Positions 8,089 through 15,822 of a DNA stretch of 64,000 nucleotides are shown here, piece by piece; the first letter of the stretch is position 1; every line of letters begins with the position of its first letter. The notes below the pieces were generated by a model. The model was given only the letters and a program-made list of their open reading frames with translations, did no database searches and was not told the DNA's origin. Source of the DNA: Nocardioides currus (lineage in GTDB: Bacteria; Actinomycetota; Actinomycetes; Propionibacteriales; Nocardioidaceae); NCBI RefSeq assembly GCF_003057875.1, contig NZ_PYXZ01000005.1, positions 158,690 through 222,689 of the forward strand. The letters run 5' to 3'. Both the position numbers and the translations under genes were made by a program.

Positions 8089-8205
8089 ATGTCCACCAAC
8101 CTCAGCGCCGCACTCGCCAGCTCCCGTGAGCGGGAGCTGCGTGCCTCCGCCAGCCGCCCCGACCGGCTGATGGCCCGCGAGCTGGAGCTCGCCTCATCGA
8201 CCTAG
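8089..8205 (+). CDS. 38-aa small hypothetical protein
   Basis: A short reading frame from ATG 8089 to TAG 8205 with an excellent ribosome binding site (GGAGGT, 6 nt before the start), better than those of most genes here. The predicted peptide is hydrophilic and probably a single charged helix (SSRERELRAS then RPDRLMARELELA), with no cysteine and no membrane segment. It lies 23 nt upstream of a GNAT gene and directly downstream of the putative SARP operator arrays, so it may be the first gene of the rightward transcript or a leader controlling translation of the acetyltransferase. No function is recognised. Support is the strong ribosome binding site and position; comparative conservation would be the test. 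Confidence 0.55.
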   Translation: MSTNLSAALASSRERELRASASRPDRLMARELELASST

Positions 8206-8228
8206 CACCACCGACCAGAGGACCCACC

Positions 8229-8837
8229 ATGTACATCAGCTCCACCCGATGCTCCACCCGCCCCGCCTGCCACGTGCGGGTCCGGCTCGCCGACGGCGGG
8301 GCCGTCATCCTGCGGCCCCTCCGCGGCGGCGAGATCCACGTCCTCGAGACCGTCTTCGAGGGCCTCTCCGCGCAGTCGCGCCAGCAGCGATTCCTGGTGC
8401 CGACGCCGCGCCTGTCCGGGTCGGCGCGGCGAGCGCTCGCCGACGTCGACGGCCGCGACCACGTCGCCTGGGTCGCGATGACCGACGGCGAGCCCGTCGG
8501 CATCTGCCGCTACGTCCGCACGGGCCCCGAGACCGCCGAGATCGCCTTCGAGGTCGTCGACGCCCACCAGGGCCGTGGCATCGGTTCGGCGCTCGTCGAC
8601 GCCGTCACCACCGTCGCCCGCGCCAACGGCATCACCCGCCTCGAGGCGACCGTCGACCCCGGCAACCGGGCGTCGGTGACGATGCTCGGCCGCCTCGGCG
8701 TCCGGCTCGCGATGGACGACGGCCTGCTGGAGGGCAACAGCGCCTTCAGCCTGCTCGACCCGCCGAGCCCGGTCGACCGCGGCGCCGTGCGCTCCCTGGC
8801 CGCCGAGCTGGCCGCCGAGCTCGCCACGGTGGGCTGA
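8229..8837 (+). CDS. GNAT family N-acetyltransferase
   Basis: 202-aa protein with one GNAT fold: N-terminal ILRPLRGGEIHVLETVFEGL, the acetyl-CoA pyrophosphate-binding motif A AFEVVDAHQGRGIGSALV near residue 108, and the LEATVDPGNRASVTMLGRLGV motif B region. The acceptor (protein lysine, amine or small molecule) cannot be inferred. ATG at 8229 has AGAGGA 7 nt upstream. It follows the 38-aa ORF by 23 nt and precedes a second GNAT gene by 37 nt, so the three probably share a transcript running away from the putative SARP operators. The C-terminal 25 residues after the fold are Ala/Glu-rich. Confidence 0.88.
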   Translation: MYISSTRCSTRPACHVRVRLADGGAVILRPLRGGEIHVLETVFEGLSAQSRQQRFLVPTPRLSGSARRALADVDGRDHVAWVAMTDGEPVGICRYVRTGPETAEIAFEVVDAHQGRGIGSALVDAVTTVARANGITRLEATVDPGNRASVTMLGRLGVRLAMDDGLLEGNSAFSLLDPPSPVDRGAVRSLAAELAAELATVG

Positions 8838-8874
8838 GCGAGCCCGTCCGGGCGGGCCGGGCAGGATGGCCGCC

Positions 8875-9762
8875 ATGACACAGGCGCTCATCCGCCCGGC
8901 CCGTGAGTCCGACCTCGAGGCGATGGCGGCGATCACTGCCGCGAGCTACCACGCCGTCGACGAGCGCACCTTCCAGCGAGCGTGGCCCGACCCGGTGCCG
9001 CGCCCGCCGTCTCGCAACGGCGCCTGGATGAACCGCACCCGGCAGGCCCTCCGGACCGATCCGGGGGGCTGCTGGGTCGCGGAGGTCGACGGCGTCGTCG
9101 TCGGCGGCGCCATCTCCCGCGTGCGCGAGCTGATGTGGATCCTGGCCTCGTTCGCGGTCACGCCCGGGCACCAGGGGCAGGGGGTCGGCACCCAGCTGCT
9201 GGCGGCGGCGATGCACCACGGCCGGGGCTGCCTGCGCGGCATGTTCGCCTCGAGCGCGGATCCGGGCGCCGTACGCCGCTACCGGCTGGCCGGCTTCACC
9301 CTGCACCCGCAGATGTTCGTCACCGGCGTCGTCGACCGCAGCGCCATCCCCGTCGTGGACCGGGTGCGGGAGGGGTCCGCCGGCGACATCCACCTGCTCG
9401 ACTCGATCGATCGGGCCACCCGCGGCGCCGCCCACCTCTCCGACCACGAGGTGCTGCTCGAGCAGTTCCGGCTGATCGTCTGCGAACGCTCCAGCGGCTC
9501 CGCCTACGCCTACGTCGCCGAGGACGGCGCGCCCGTCCTCGTGGCGGGCACCACGCGGCGTACGGCGAGCGACGTCATGTGGGAGGCGCTCGCCTCGTCC
9601 GCACCGGGCACGAGCGTCGCGGTGCACCACGTCACGGCCGCCAACGAGTGGGCGCTCGACGTCGGGCTGGCCGCGCGGATGTCGGTGCACCAGAGCGGCT
9701 ACCTGTGCCTGCGCGGGATGGCTCCACCGTCGCCGTACGTGCACCACGGCTCGATGCTCTAG
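8875..9762 (+). CDS. GNAT family N-acetyltransferase (double-length)
   Basis: 295-aa acetyltransferase. The N-terminal half is a recognisable GNAT domain with LIRPARESDLEAMAAITAAS at the start and motif A SFAVTPGHQGQGVGTQLL near residue 97. The C-terminal half (about 160-295) resembles a second, degenerate GNAT-like lobe without a clear acetyl-CoA motif. ATG 8875 is preferred over an in-frame ATG at 8866 because AGGA lies 10 nt upstream of it. The gene runs tail-to-tail into the GlgC-like gene with only 11 bp between the two stops. Substrate unknown. Confidence 0.85.
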   Translation: MTQALIRPARESDLEAMAAITAASYHAVDERTFQRAWPDPVPRPPSRNGAWMNRTRQALRTDPGGCWVAEVDGVVVGGAISRVRELMWILASFAVTPGHQGQGVGTQLLAAAMHHGRGCLRGMFASSADPGAVRRYRLAGFTLHPQMFVTGVVDRSAIPVVDRVREGSAGDIHLLDSIDRATRGAAHLSDHEVLLEQFRLIVCERSSGSAYAYVAEDGAPVLVAGTTRRTASDVMWEALASSAPGTSVAVHHVTAANEWALDVGLAARMSVHQSGYLCLRGMAPPSPYVHHGSML

Positions 9763-9773
9763 CCCTCGTCAGG

Positions 9774-11003
9774 TCAGCGGGTGTCGGTGCCGGGCTCGAG
9801 GCGGGCACCCGGCGGCACGGGACCGCCGACGCGGGAGTCGCGGCCAACGAGCACGACGTCCTCGTCACGCGCGATCCGCGCGCTCGACGCCGCTCCGATC
9901 GCGCTTCCCCTCAGCAGCTCGCAACGCTCGTCGACCACCGCGGTGTGCACCTCGGCACCCGCCCGGACCACGCAGTCCTCCATCAGCACGCTGTCGCGCA
10001 CGACCGCGCCCTTCTCGACGACGACGCCCGGCCCGAGGACGCTGCCGACGACCTCGCCGGCCACGTCGCAGCCCGGCGAGAGCATCGAGTCGGAGGCCGA
10101 GCCGGTCGCCCGCACCCGGGCGGCCGGGCGGTCGGGCCAGTGGGAGATGACGGGCCGGTCGGGGTGGTCGAACACGTCGACCTTCCCGGCGAGCAGGTCG
10201 CGGTGGGACTGGAGGTAGAGGCCGGGCTGGCCGACGTCGCGCCAGTAGCCCGTCATCGGCACGGCCGCGGCACGCCCGCCCTCGACGAGCCGCGGGAGCA
10301 GGTGCTCGCCGAAGTCACCCAGGCCGCTGTCGCCGTCGTCCTGGTCGCCCGAGAGCTCGGCGCGCAGATCGAAGAGGGTCGAGAGCAGGGCAGCGGTGTC
10401 GTAGACGAAGACCTCTGTCGCGACCGTCCCGCTCGAGGGCCGCGACGGCTTGTGCTCGACGCCGGTGATCCGCCCGCCCCGGCCGGTCAGCACGACGACG
10501 TTGTCGGACGCGTCCTTCTTCGTGACGTCGGCCGTCAGCACCGTGACCGACCGCTCCTGCGCGACATGCTCCTCGATGACCGGCGCGAGGTCCATGTTGA
10601 AGACGTGGTCGGCGCTGCAGACCACGAGGGTGCGGGCGCCGAAGGACTCGATGTCGGCCGACATCCGCAGCAGCAGGTCGCCGTTGCCGAACGCGAAGCC
10701 GCTCTCGGTCGCCGGCCCGGTGCCGGTCTGCGGGACGATGCGCCGGAAGCCGCCGCGGTTGCGGTCCAGGCTCCACGGTCGGCCGCCGGAGAGGTAGTCG
10801 TCGATCGAGGTGACCTGGTACTCCAGCGACACCCACACGTCGGACAGGTCCGCGTGCACCAGGCCGGACAGGGCGAAGTCGATGAGGCGGTGGACCCCGC
10901 CGTACGGCAACGCGGGCTTGGCGCGCTCCCGGGTCAGCACGTCCATCCGGCTGCCCTGACCGCCCGCCTGCACCAACGCGAGCACATCACCTCGTTGTGC
11001 CAT
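9774..11003 (-). CDS. glucose-1-phosphate adenylyltransferase-like nucleotidyltransferase
   Basis: 409-aa sugar-phosphate nucleotidyltransferase related to GlgC (ADP-glucose pyrophosphorylase). N-terminal catalytic domain: LVQAGGQGSRMDVLTRERAKPALPYGGVHRLIDFALS, the nucleotide-binding loop and substrate region of GlgC, with Met in place of the usual Leu after Arg; the metal-site region CSADHVFNMDL lies near residue 125. The C-terminal 120 residues have the hexapeptide left-handed beta-helix pattern (SVLGPGVVVEKGAVVRDSVL). ATG 11003 has GGGAGGG upstream. No glycogen gene is adjacent, and it is divergent from nadA. It could be a glycogen or trehalose-related ADP-glucose synthase or a paralogue with different sugar specificity. 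Confidence 0.85.
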   Translation of the reverse strand: MAQRGDVLALVQAGGQGSRMDVLTRERAKPALPYGGVHRLIDFALSGLVHADLSDVWVSLEYQVTSIDDYLSGGRPWSLDRNRGGFRRIVPQTGTGPATESGFAFGNGDLLLRMSADIESFGARTLVVCSADHVFNMDLAPVIEEHVAQERSVTVLTADVTKKDASDNVVVLTGRGGRITGVEHKPSRPSSGTVATEVFVYDTAALLSTLFDLRAELSGDQDDGDSGLGDFGEHLLPRLVEGGRAAAVPMTGYWRDVGQPGLYLQSHRDLLAGKVDVFDHPDRPVISHWPDRPAARVRATGSASDSMLSPGCDVAGEVVGSVLGPGVVVEKGAVVRDSVLMEDCVVRAGAEVHTAVVDERCELLRGSAIGAASSARIARDEDVVLVGRDSRVGGPVPPGARLEPGTDTR

Positions 11004-11106
11004 CAGGACCCTCCCGTCCCGGCGGTGCTGACGCCCCGCCCCTGCCGAGTCCACACCCTTGCACGCCCGTCGGTCGGCGGCGAGGGGCCGACCTAGGATG
11101 GGCCCT

Positions 11107-12291
11107 ATGACCACCATCGACCTGCCGCTGCTCCCGCTCGGCAAGGGCCGCGACCTGTCCGCCGAACGGGGCGTCGAGTGCCCGGGTGACCTGCCCGCCG
11201 CCTCCGACCCCGACCTCGTGGCTCGCGCCCGGGCCGCCAAGGCGGCGCTCGGGGAGCGGGTGTTCGTGCTCGGTCACCACTACCAGCGCGACGAGGTGAT
11301 CGAGTTCGCGGACGTCACGGGTGACTCGTTCAAGCTGGCCCGCGACGCGGCTGGGCGACCGGACGCCGAGTTCATCGTCTTCTGCGGCGTGCACTTCATG
11401 GCGGAGTCGGCCGACATCCTCACCGCCGACTCGCAGAAGGTGATCCTGCCCGACCTGGCCGCCGGCTGCTCGATGGCCGACATGGCTCGGCTCGGCCAGG
11501 TCGAGGACGCGTGGGACGCGATGGCGGCCGCCGGCATCCAGGGCAGCATCGTGCCGGTCACCTACATGAACTCCTCGGCCGACATCAAGGCGTTCTGCGG
11601 GCGCAACGGCGGCGTCGTGTGCACCTCCTCCAACGCCGACGTGGCGCTGGAGTGGGCGTTCGAGCAGAAGGCCGACCTCGAGGGCGGCGCCAAGATCCTG
11701 TTCTTCCCCGACCAGCACCTCGGTCGCAACACCGCCGTGCTGAAGATGGGCTTCTCGCTCGACGACTGCGTCGTGTGGGACCCGCGCCAGCCCAACGGCG
11801 GGCTCAGCGTCGAGGAGCTGCGCGACGCCCGGATGATCCTGTGGAAGGGCCACTGCTCGGTGCACGGCCGCTTCACCGCGGACGTGATCGACGAGTTGCG
11901 GGCCAAGCACGAGGGGATCAACATCCTCGTGCACCCCGAATGCACCCACGAGGTCGTGCTCAAGGCCGACCTCGTCGGGTCGACGGAGTTCATCATCAAG
12001 ACCATCGAGGCCGCGGAGCCCGGCACGTCCTGGGCGATCGGCACCGAGCTCAACCTCGTGAAGCGGCTGGCCGACGCCCACCCCGACAAGAACATCGTCT
12101 TCCTCGACCGCAACGTCTGCTACTGCTCGACCATGAACCGCATCGACCTGCCCCACTTCGTGTGGGCGATGGAGTCGTTGGTGGCGGGCCAGGTGGTCAA
12201 CCAGATCACCGTCGACGACGACACCGAGCGCGACGCCCTGGTGGCGCTGCAGCGGATGCTCGACCTGCCGGGCAAGTCGCACCGCGACTGA
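11107..12291 (+). CDS. nadA: quinolinate synthase NadA
   Basis: Condenses iminoaspartate with dihydroxyacetone phosphate to quinolinate in de novo NAD synthesis, using a [4Fe-4S] cluster. The 394-aa protein has VLGHHYQRDEVIEFADVTGDSFKLA near residue 54, and GVHFMAESADIL. The three cluster ligands are probably Cys93 (VFCGVHF), Cys279 (HPECTHEV) and Cys338 or Cys340 (VCYCSTMN). This is the long actinobacterial type with an extra N-terminal 40 residues. Start ATG 11107 is preceded by AGGATGGG; ATG 11098 is a less likely alternative. nadB and nadC are not next to it. It faces the HisKA-like gene tail to tail with 9 bp between stops. Confidence 0.96.
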   Translation: MTTIDLPLLPLGKGRDLSAERGVECPGDLPAASDPDLVARARAAKAALGERVFVLGHHYQRDEVIEFADVTGDSFKLARDAAGRPDAEFIVFCGVHFMAESADILTADSQKVILPDLAAGCSMADMARLGQVEDAWDAMAAAGIQGSIVPVTYMNSSADIKAFCGRNGGVVCTSSNADVALEWAFEQKADLEGGAKILFFPDQHLGRNTAVLKMGFSLDDCVVWDPRQPNGGLSVEELRDARMILWKGHCSVHGRFTADVIDELRAKHEGINILVHPECTHEVVLKADLVGSTEFIIKTIEAAEPGTSWAIGTELNLVKRLADAHPDKNIVFLDRNVCYCSTMNRIDLPHFVWAMESLVAGQVVNQITVDDDTERDALVALQRMLDLPGKSHRD

Positions 12292-12300
12292 GGGCCGGCG

Positions 12301-12537
12301 TCAGGCGTCGCCGTCCTCGAGCGGCCACTCGCGGGCCCGGTCGGGGAGGCCGTCGACGGTCTCGCCGAGCTTGACCGCGTTGCGGTGGATCCGCTCCAGC
12401 AGCCCGGTCATGTCCTCGTCGCCCTCGGGCGCCATGTCGAGGGCGATCTCGACGGCCATGGACAGCGCCGCGACGGTGTTGTTGAGGTCGTGCGCCGATC
12501 GGCGCGCGAAGGAGACGAGCTCATCACGGGTGCTCAC
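12301..12537 (-). CDS. 78-aa HisKA-like dimerisation/phosphoacceptor protein in the psp operon
   Basis: Small protein consisting essentially of a histidine-kinase-type four-helix dimerisation motif: the segment SFARRSAHDLNNTVAALSMAVEIAL resembles the H-box of HisKA domains, with a candidate phosphoaccepting His near residue 15 followed by D-L-N-N. A second helix contains LLERIHRNAVKLGETVDGL. There is no ATPase domain, so it cannot autophosphorylate alone. GTG 12537 overlaps the stop of the PspAB gene as GTGA, indicating translational coupling and membership in the pspA operon. It may be a phosphotransfer or adaptor protein for membrane-stress signalling (inference). The H-box is seen; the function is not known. 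Confidence 0.65.
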   Translation of the reverse strand: MSTRDELVSFARRSAHDLNNTVAALSMAVEIALDMAPEGDEDMTGLLERIHRNAVKLGETVDGLPDRAREWPLEDGDA

Positions 12538-13106
12538 AGTCCGGGAGCATTCCACAGCGCGAGCCACTTCTGCAGGTCCGGTTCCATCGGGAGCTCGGCG
12601 GCGAGCTGGTCGCGCACGCTGATCTCGGTCAGGTTGTCGCGCTGCTGCTCCCCGGTGGGCGCGAACGCGTAGAAGGTGCCCGACTTGTAGAGGTAGACCA
12701 GCCCGACCCTGCCGCCCGACGGCGTGGTGAAGGCGACCATCGAGCAGAGCAGGCCGCCGGCGAAGCCCTGCTCCTCGAGACTGGTGTTGACCGCGTGCAG
12801 GTCGGTGCACAGGCGCGCGAGGTCGTCGGGGTCGCCGTCGACGACCAGCCAGGTGAAGCCGAAGTCGTCCTGGCTGACCGTCACCGCCGGCGCGTCGGGT
12901 CCGCCGGCGATCAGCGCCTGCATCTCCTGCTGGGTCTGCGCGAACGCCGCGCCCGGGGCGCTGCGGTAGCACACGGCGCCCTGGCCGGTCGCGGTGAGGC
13001 CGGCCGCCGTCTGGAGGGTGATCGCCGCGCTGGGGACGAGGAACAGCGCGTCGAGGTCGTCGGCCACGCGCTTGTTGCGTCCCGTCACCACGTCCAGCCA
13101 GCGCAT
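12534..13106 (-). CDS. PspA-associated protein PspAB
   Basis: 190-aa protein recognised as the PspAB family, found next to PspA, PspAA and HtpX in actinobacteria and archaea. It begins MRWLDVVTGRNKRVADDLD, has a central acidic stretch with DDFGFTWLVVDG, and ends in a region of alternating hydrophobics (RVGLVYLYKSGTFYAFAP). No membrane segment or enzyme motif is apparent. Family role is undefined beyond association with PspA-type envelope stress systems. ATG 13106 has GGAG upstream. It follows htpX by 14 bp and overlaps the HisKA-like gene by GTGA, consistent with one operon of five genes starting at pspA. Confidence 0.8.
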   Translation of the reverse strand: MRWLDVVTGRNKRVADDLDALFLVPSAAITLQTAAGLTATGQGAVCYRSAPGAAFAQTQQEMQALIAGGPDAPAVTVSQDDFGFTWLVVDGDPDDLARLCTDLHAVNTSLEEQGFAGGLLCSMVAFTTPSGGRVGLVYLYKSGTFYAFAPTGEQQRDNLTEISVRDQLAAELPMEPDLQKWLALWNAPGL

Positions 13107-13120
13107 CCGCTCCGTCCCGC

Positions 13121-14026
13121 CTAGGTTAGCGGGCGGCCGAGCTCGGCCTGGATGCGGGCGAGCTGCTCGAGGCGCTGCTCGAGCGAGGGGTGGGTCGCGG
13201 TCAGGGTCTTCATCGAGATGCCGGCCACCGCGGGGACGATGAACAGCGAGTTGACCGCGTTGTTGGCGCGCAGGTCGCGCTGCGGGACGGCGCCCGCTCC
13301 CCCGGAGATCTTGGTCAGCGCGGAGGCGAGCGCCTGCGGCTTCATCGTGAGGTAGGCCCCCGAGCGGTCGGCACACAGCTCGCGGTAGCGCGAGAGCAGG
13401 CGCAGCAGCAGGAAGCTGACGGCGTAGACCACGAGGCTGACGACCAGCGCGATCAGGAAGGCCGGTGCGCCGCCGTTGTTGCCGCGACCGCGGGACAGGC
13501 CCCCGAACTGGGCGCCGCGGGTGAGCATGCCGGCCACGATGCCGGCGGAGGAGGCGATGGTCATGACCAGCACGTCGCGGTGGGCGACGTGGCTCAGCTC
13601 GTGGGCGAGCACGGCCTCCAGCTCCTCGGCGTCGAGCAGCTGGAGGATGCCGGTGGTGACGCAGACGACCGACCGATCGGGCGAGCGACCGGTGGCGAAG
13701 GCGTTGGGCATCGACATGTCGGCGATGCCGACACGGGGCTTGGGCATGTCGGCCAGGGCGCAGAGCCGGTCGATCATGCCGTGCAGCTCGGGTGCCTCCT
13801 CGGGGGTCACCTCGCGGGCGCGCATGGCCCGCATGGCGACCTTGTCGGAGGACCACCACTGGTAGAACGCCACCCCGATGCCGCCGATCCCGAAGAGGAA
13901 CCAGTAGCTCGGGAAGGCGTACATGAGCCCCACGATGAGCGCGACGAACAGCCCGCCGAGCAGGAACATCACCAGCGTCATGCGGGCCGTGAGGCCGGTG
14001 TCCTTGATGAAGCGGGAATGCGCCAC
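13121..14026 (-). CDS. htpX: membrane zinc metalloprotease HtpX
   Basis: 301-aa M48B protease that degrades misfolded or excess membrane proteins. Two N-terminal membrane segments (about 15-35 and 40-56) precede a cytosolic domain with the zinc motif HELSH at 142-146 and HRD immediately after; two further hydrophobic stretches lie at about 155-172 and 188-210, followed by RYRELCADRSGA, which supplies the third zinc ligand Glu. A Gly/Arg/Asn-rich linker near residue 180 connects the last two membrane segments. Located 7 bp after pspAA. Co-transcription with PspA implies induction on membrane stress. Confidence 0.94.
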   Translation of the reverse strand: MAHSRFIKDTGLTARMTLVMFLLGGLFVALIVGLMYAFPSYWFLFGIGGIGVAFYQWWSSDKVAMRAMRAREVTPEEAPELHGMIDRLCALADMPKPRVGIADMSMPNAFATGRSPDRSVVCVTTGILQLLDAEELEAVLAHELSHVAHRDVLVMTIASSAGIVAGMLTRGAQFGGLSRGRGNNGGAPAFLIALVVSLVVYAVSFLLLRLLSRYRELCADRSGAYLTMKPQALASALTKISGGAGAVPQRDLRANNAVNSLFIVPAVAGISMKTLTATHPSLEQRLEQLARIQAELGRPLT

Positions 14027-14033
14027 GGCTGTG

Positions 14034-14312
14034 TCAGCCGGGGATCAGGCCGTCGTCGCCGAGCAGCTCGCGCACCTCGTCGAGCGTGGCGTCGCCGGGC
14101 GGCAGGATGAGGTCGGACTCGTCGAGACTCTCGGCGTCGTGGGCCGTGCCGTGCTCGCGGACCCCGGCGAGGAGGGCCTCCAGCGCCGGGCGGAAGGCGG
14201 CCTCGTCACTGGCCTCGATCGCCGCCTCGACGGGGGCGTCGAGGGCGTTGAGCGCCTCCACCGAGCCCTCGGGGACGTCGTACTGCCCCTCGCCGAGGAT
14301 CCGGACGATCAT
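14034..14312 (-). CDS. PspA-associated protein PspAA
   Basis: 92-aa protein of the PspAA family: MIVRILGEGQYDV start, then LDAPVEAAIEASDE and LILPPGDATLDEVRELLGDDG near the C-terminus. Highly acidic and without membrane segments. The family occurs almost only next to PspA and is thought to be a PspA partner; the molecular role is not established. ATG 14312 overlaps the pspA stop as ATGA, so translation is coupled to pspA, which suits a stoichiometric partner. Confidence 0.85.
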   Translation of the reverse strand: MIVRILGEGQYDVPEGSVEALNALDAPVEAAIEASDEAAFRPALEALLAGVREHGTAHDAESLDESDLILPPGDATLDEVRELLGDDGLIPG

Positions 14313-15094
14313 GCCGGGCCGCCTTCATTGGCCTCGCGCTCGACGGCCTGCTTCTCCGGGGTCAGGATGTCATCGCCGGCCTCGATCTCGGCCGGCTTGT
14401 TCCCGGCCTTGAGCCGGGCCAGCTCCGACTCGACGTCGGAGGTGGAGCTGAGGGCATCGAGCTCGCGGGCGATGTCGTCGCCGGAGTTGAGGGACGACGC
14501 GTCGTCGAGGGCGCCTGACGCGATGAGCTCGTCGATGGCGCCGGCGCGGGCCTGCATCTGGGCGGTCTTGTCCTCGGCGCGCTGGATGGCGAGACCGACG
14601 TCGCCCATCTCCTCGCCGATGCCCGACATCGCCTCGCCGATGCGGGTCTGCGCCTCGGCGGCGGTGTAGTTGGCCTTGATCGTCTCCTTGCGGGTGCGGA
14701 AGGACTCGACCTTCGTCTGCAGCCGCTGCTGCGCGAGGACGAGCTTCTCCTCCTCGCCCTGGAGGTTGGCGTGCTGGCCCTGGAGGTCCTGGATCTGCGA
14801 GGTCAGGCCCGACTTGCGGGTCAGCGCCTCGCGGGCGAGGTCCTCGCGGTCCGCGGCGATGGCCTTCTCGGCCTGCCCCTGCAGCTTGGCCGACTGCGTC
14901 TCGAGCTGCTTGATCTGCAGCTCCACGCGCTTGCGGCTGGTCGCGACGTCGGCGACACCACGGCGTACCTTGCTCAACAGCTCGAGCTGGCGCTGGTAGC
15001 TGTAGTCGAGCGTCTCGCGCGGGTCCTCGGCGCGGTCGAGGGCCTTGTTGGCCTTGGATCGGAAGATCAGACTCAAGCGCTGCATCACACTCAT
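14309..15094 (-). CDS. pspA: phage shock protein A (PspA/IM30 family)
   Basis: 261-aa ESCRT-III-like membrane-stress effector. It starts MSVMQRLSLIFRSKANKALDRAEDP, the amphipathic N-terminal helix and family signature, followed by about 170 residues of almost uninterrupted coiled coil (for example RKRVELQIKQLETQSAKLQG). After residue 185 there is a Ser/Asp-rich acidic tail, longer than in E. coli PspA and common in actinobacteria. First gene of the pspA-pspAA-htpX-pspAB-HisKA run. No PspF-type sigma-54 activator is nearby. The divergent neighbour is a DUF3043 gene, and the 109-bp intergenic region (15095-15203) probably holds both promoters. Confidence 0.95.
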   Translation of the reverse strand: MSVMQRLSLIFRSKANKALDRAEDPRETLDYSYQRQLELLSKVRRGVADVATSRKRVELQIKQLETQSAKLQGQAEKAIAADREDLAREALTRKSGLTSQIQDLQGQHANLQGEEEKLVLAQQRLQTKVESFRTRKETIKANYTAAEAQTRIGEAMSGIGEEMGDVGLAIQRAEDKTAQMQARAGAIDELIASGALDDASSLNSGDDIARELDALSSTSDVESELARLKAGNKPAEIEAGDDILTPEKQAVEREANEGGPA

Positions 15095-15203
15095 CGGAAC
15101 GTTGTCTCCTGTGTCGCCCTCGGGGTACTTCCTTCACCCTAGGACCAAACCCAAAGCAGGAGGAAGGCGCCGGTAGGCTGGGGGCTCTCGTCCACCCGAT
15201 CTC

Positions 15204-15800
15204 ATGAGGCTCTCGTTGTTCGGTCGTAGCAAGTCGCCAGACACCAGCTCCACACCCGCCGCGGACAAGCCCGGCGGCAAGGGTCGCCCCACGCCGACCC
15301 GCAAAGAGGCCGAGGCGGCCGCGAAGGCGCGGGCGAAGGTCCCGCGGACGCGGCGCGAGCAGCTCGCGGCCCAGCGCAGGGCCGGCAACGAGTCGAGCAA
15401 GACCGTCCGCGCCGGGATGAAGGCCGGCGACGAGCGCTACCTGATGCCGCGCGACAAGGGCCCGGTGCGCCGCTTCATCCGCGACTTCGTCGACTCCCGC
15501 TTCTCGTTCGTCGAGCTGATGATCCCGCTGCTCATCGTGACGCTGGTCCTGGGCTACTCCGGCAGCATCTACCTCGTCAGCATCGGCAACACCATCCTGC
15601 TCGGCACGGTGCTCCTCGTCGTGCTCGACATCGTGCTGATGCGCTTCCGGCTCCGCAAGGAGCTGGTGCGGCGCTTCCCCGAGGAGCCACTCAAGGGCAC
15701 GACCTACTACGCCGTGATGCGTTCGCTGCAGATGAAGTTCATGCGGATCCCGAAGGCGAAGGTCAAGATCGGGCAGACCCTGCCCGAGACCTACCGCTGA
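15204..15800 (+). CDS. DUF3043 membrane protein
   Basis: 198-aa actinobacterial protein of unknown function. The N-terminal 95 residues are cytosolic and very basic, with the family signature GKGRPTPTRKEAEAAAKARA. Two membrane segments follow (about 108-125 and 130-148: LMIPLLIVTLVLGYSG and ILLGTVLLVVLDIVLM), then a basic C-terminus with YYAVMRSLQMKFMRIPKAKVKIG. Divergent from pspA and 22 bp upstream of a DMT-family gene. No enzyme motif is seen. Confidence 0.85.
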   Translation: MRLSLFGRSKSPDTSSTPAADKPGGKGRPTPTRKEAEAAAKARAKVPRTRREQLAAQRRAGNESSKTVRAGMKAGDERYLMPRDKGPVRRFIRDFVDSRFSFVELMIPLLIVTLVLGYSGSIYLVSIGNTILLGTVLLVVLDIVLMRFRLRKELVRRFPEEPLKGTTYYAVMRSLQMKFMRIPKAKVKIGQTLPETYR

Positions 15801-15822
15801 GCCCGCGGTCGCTGACCACGCC

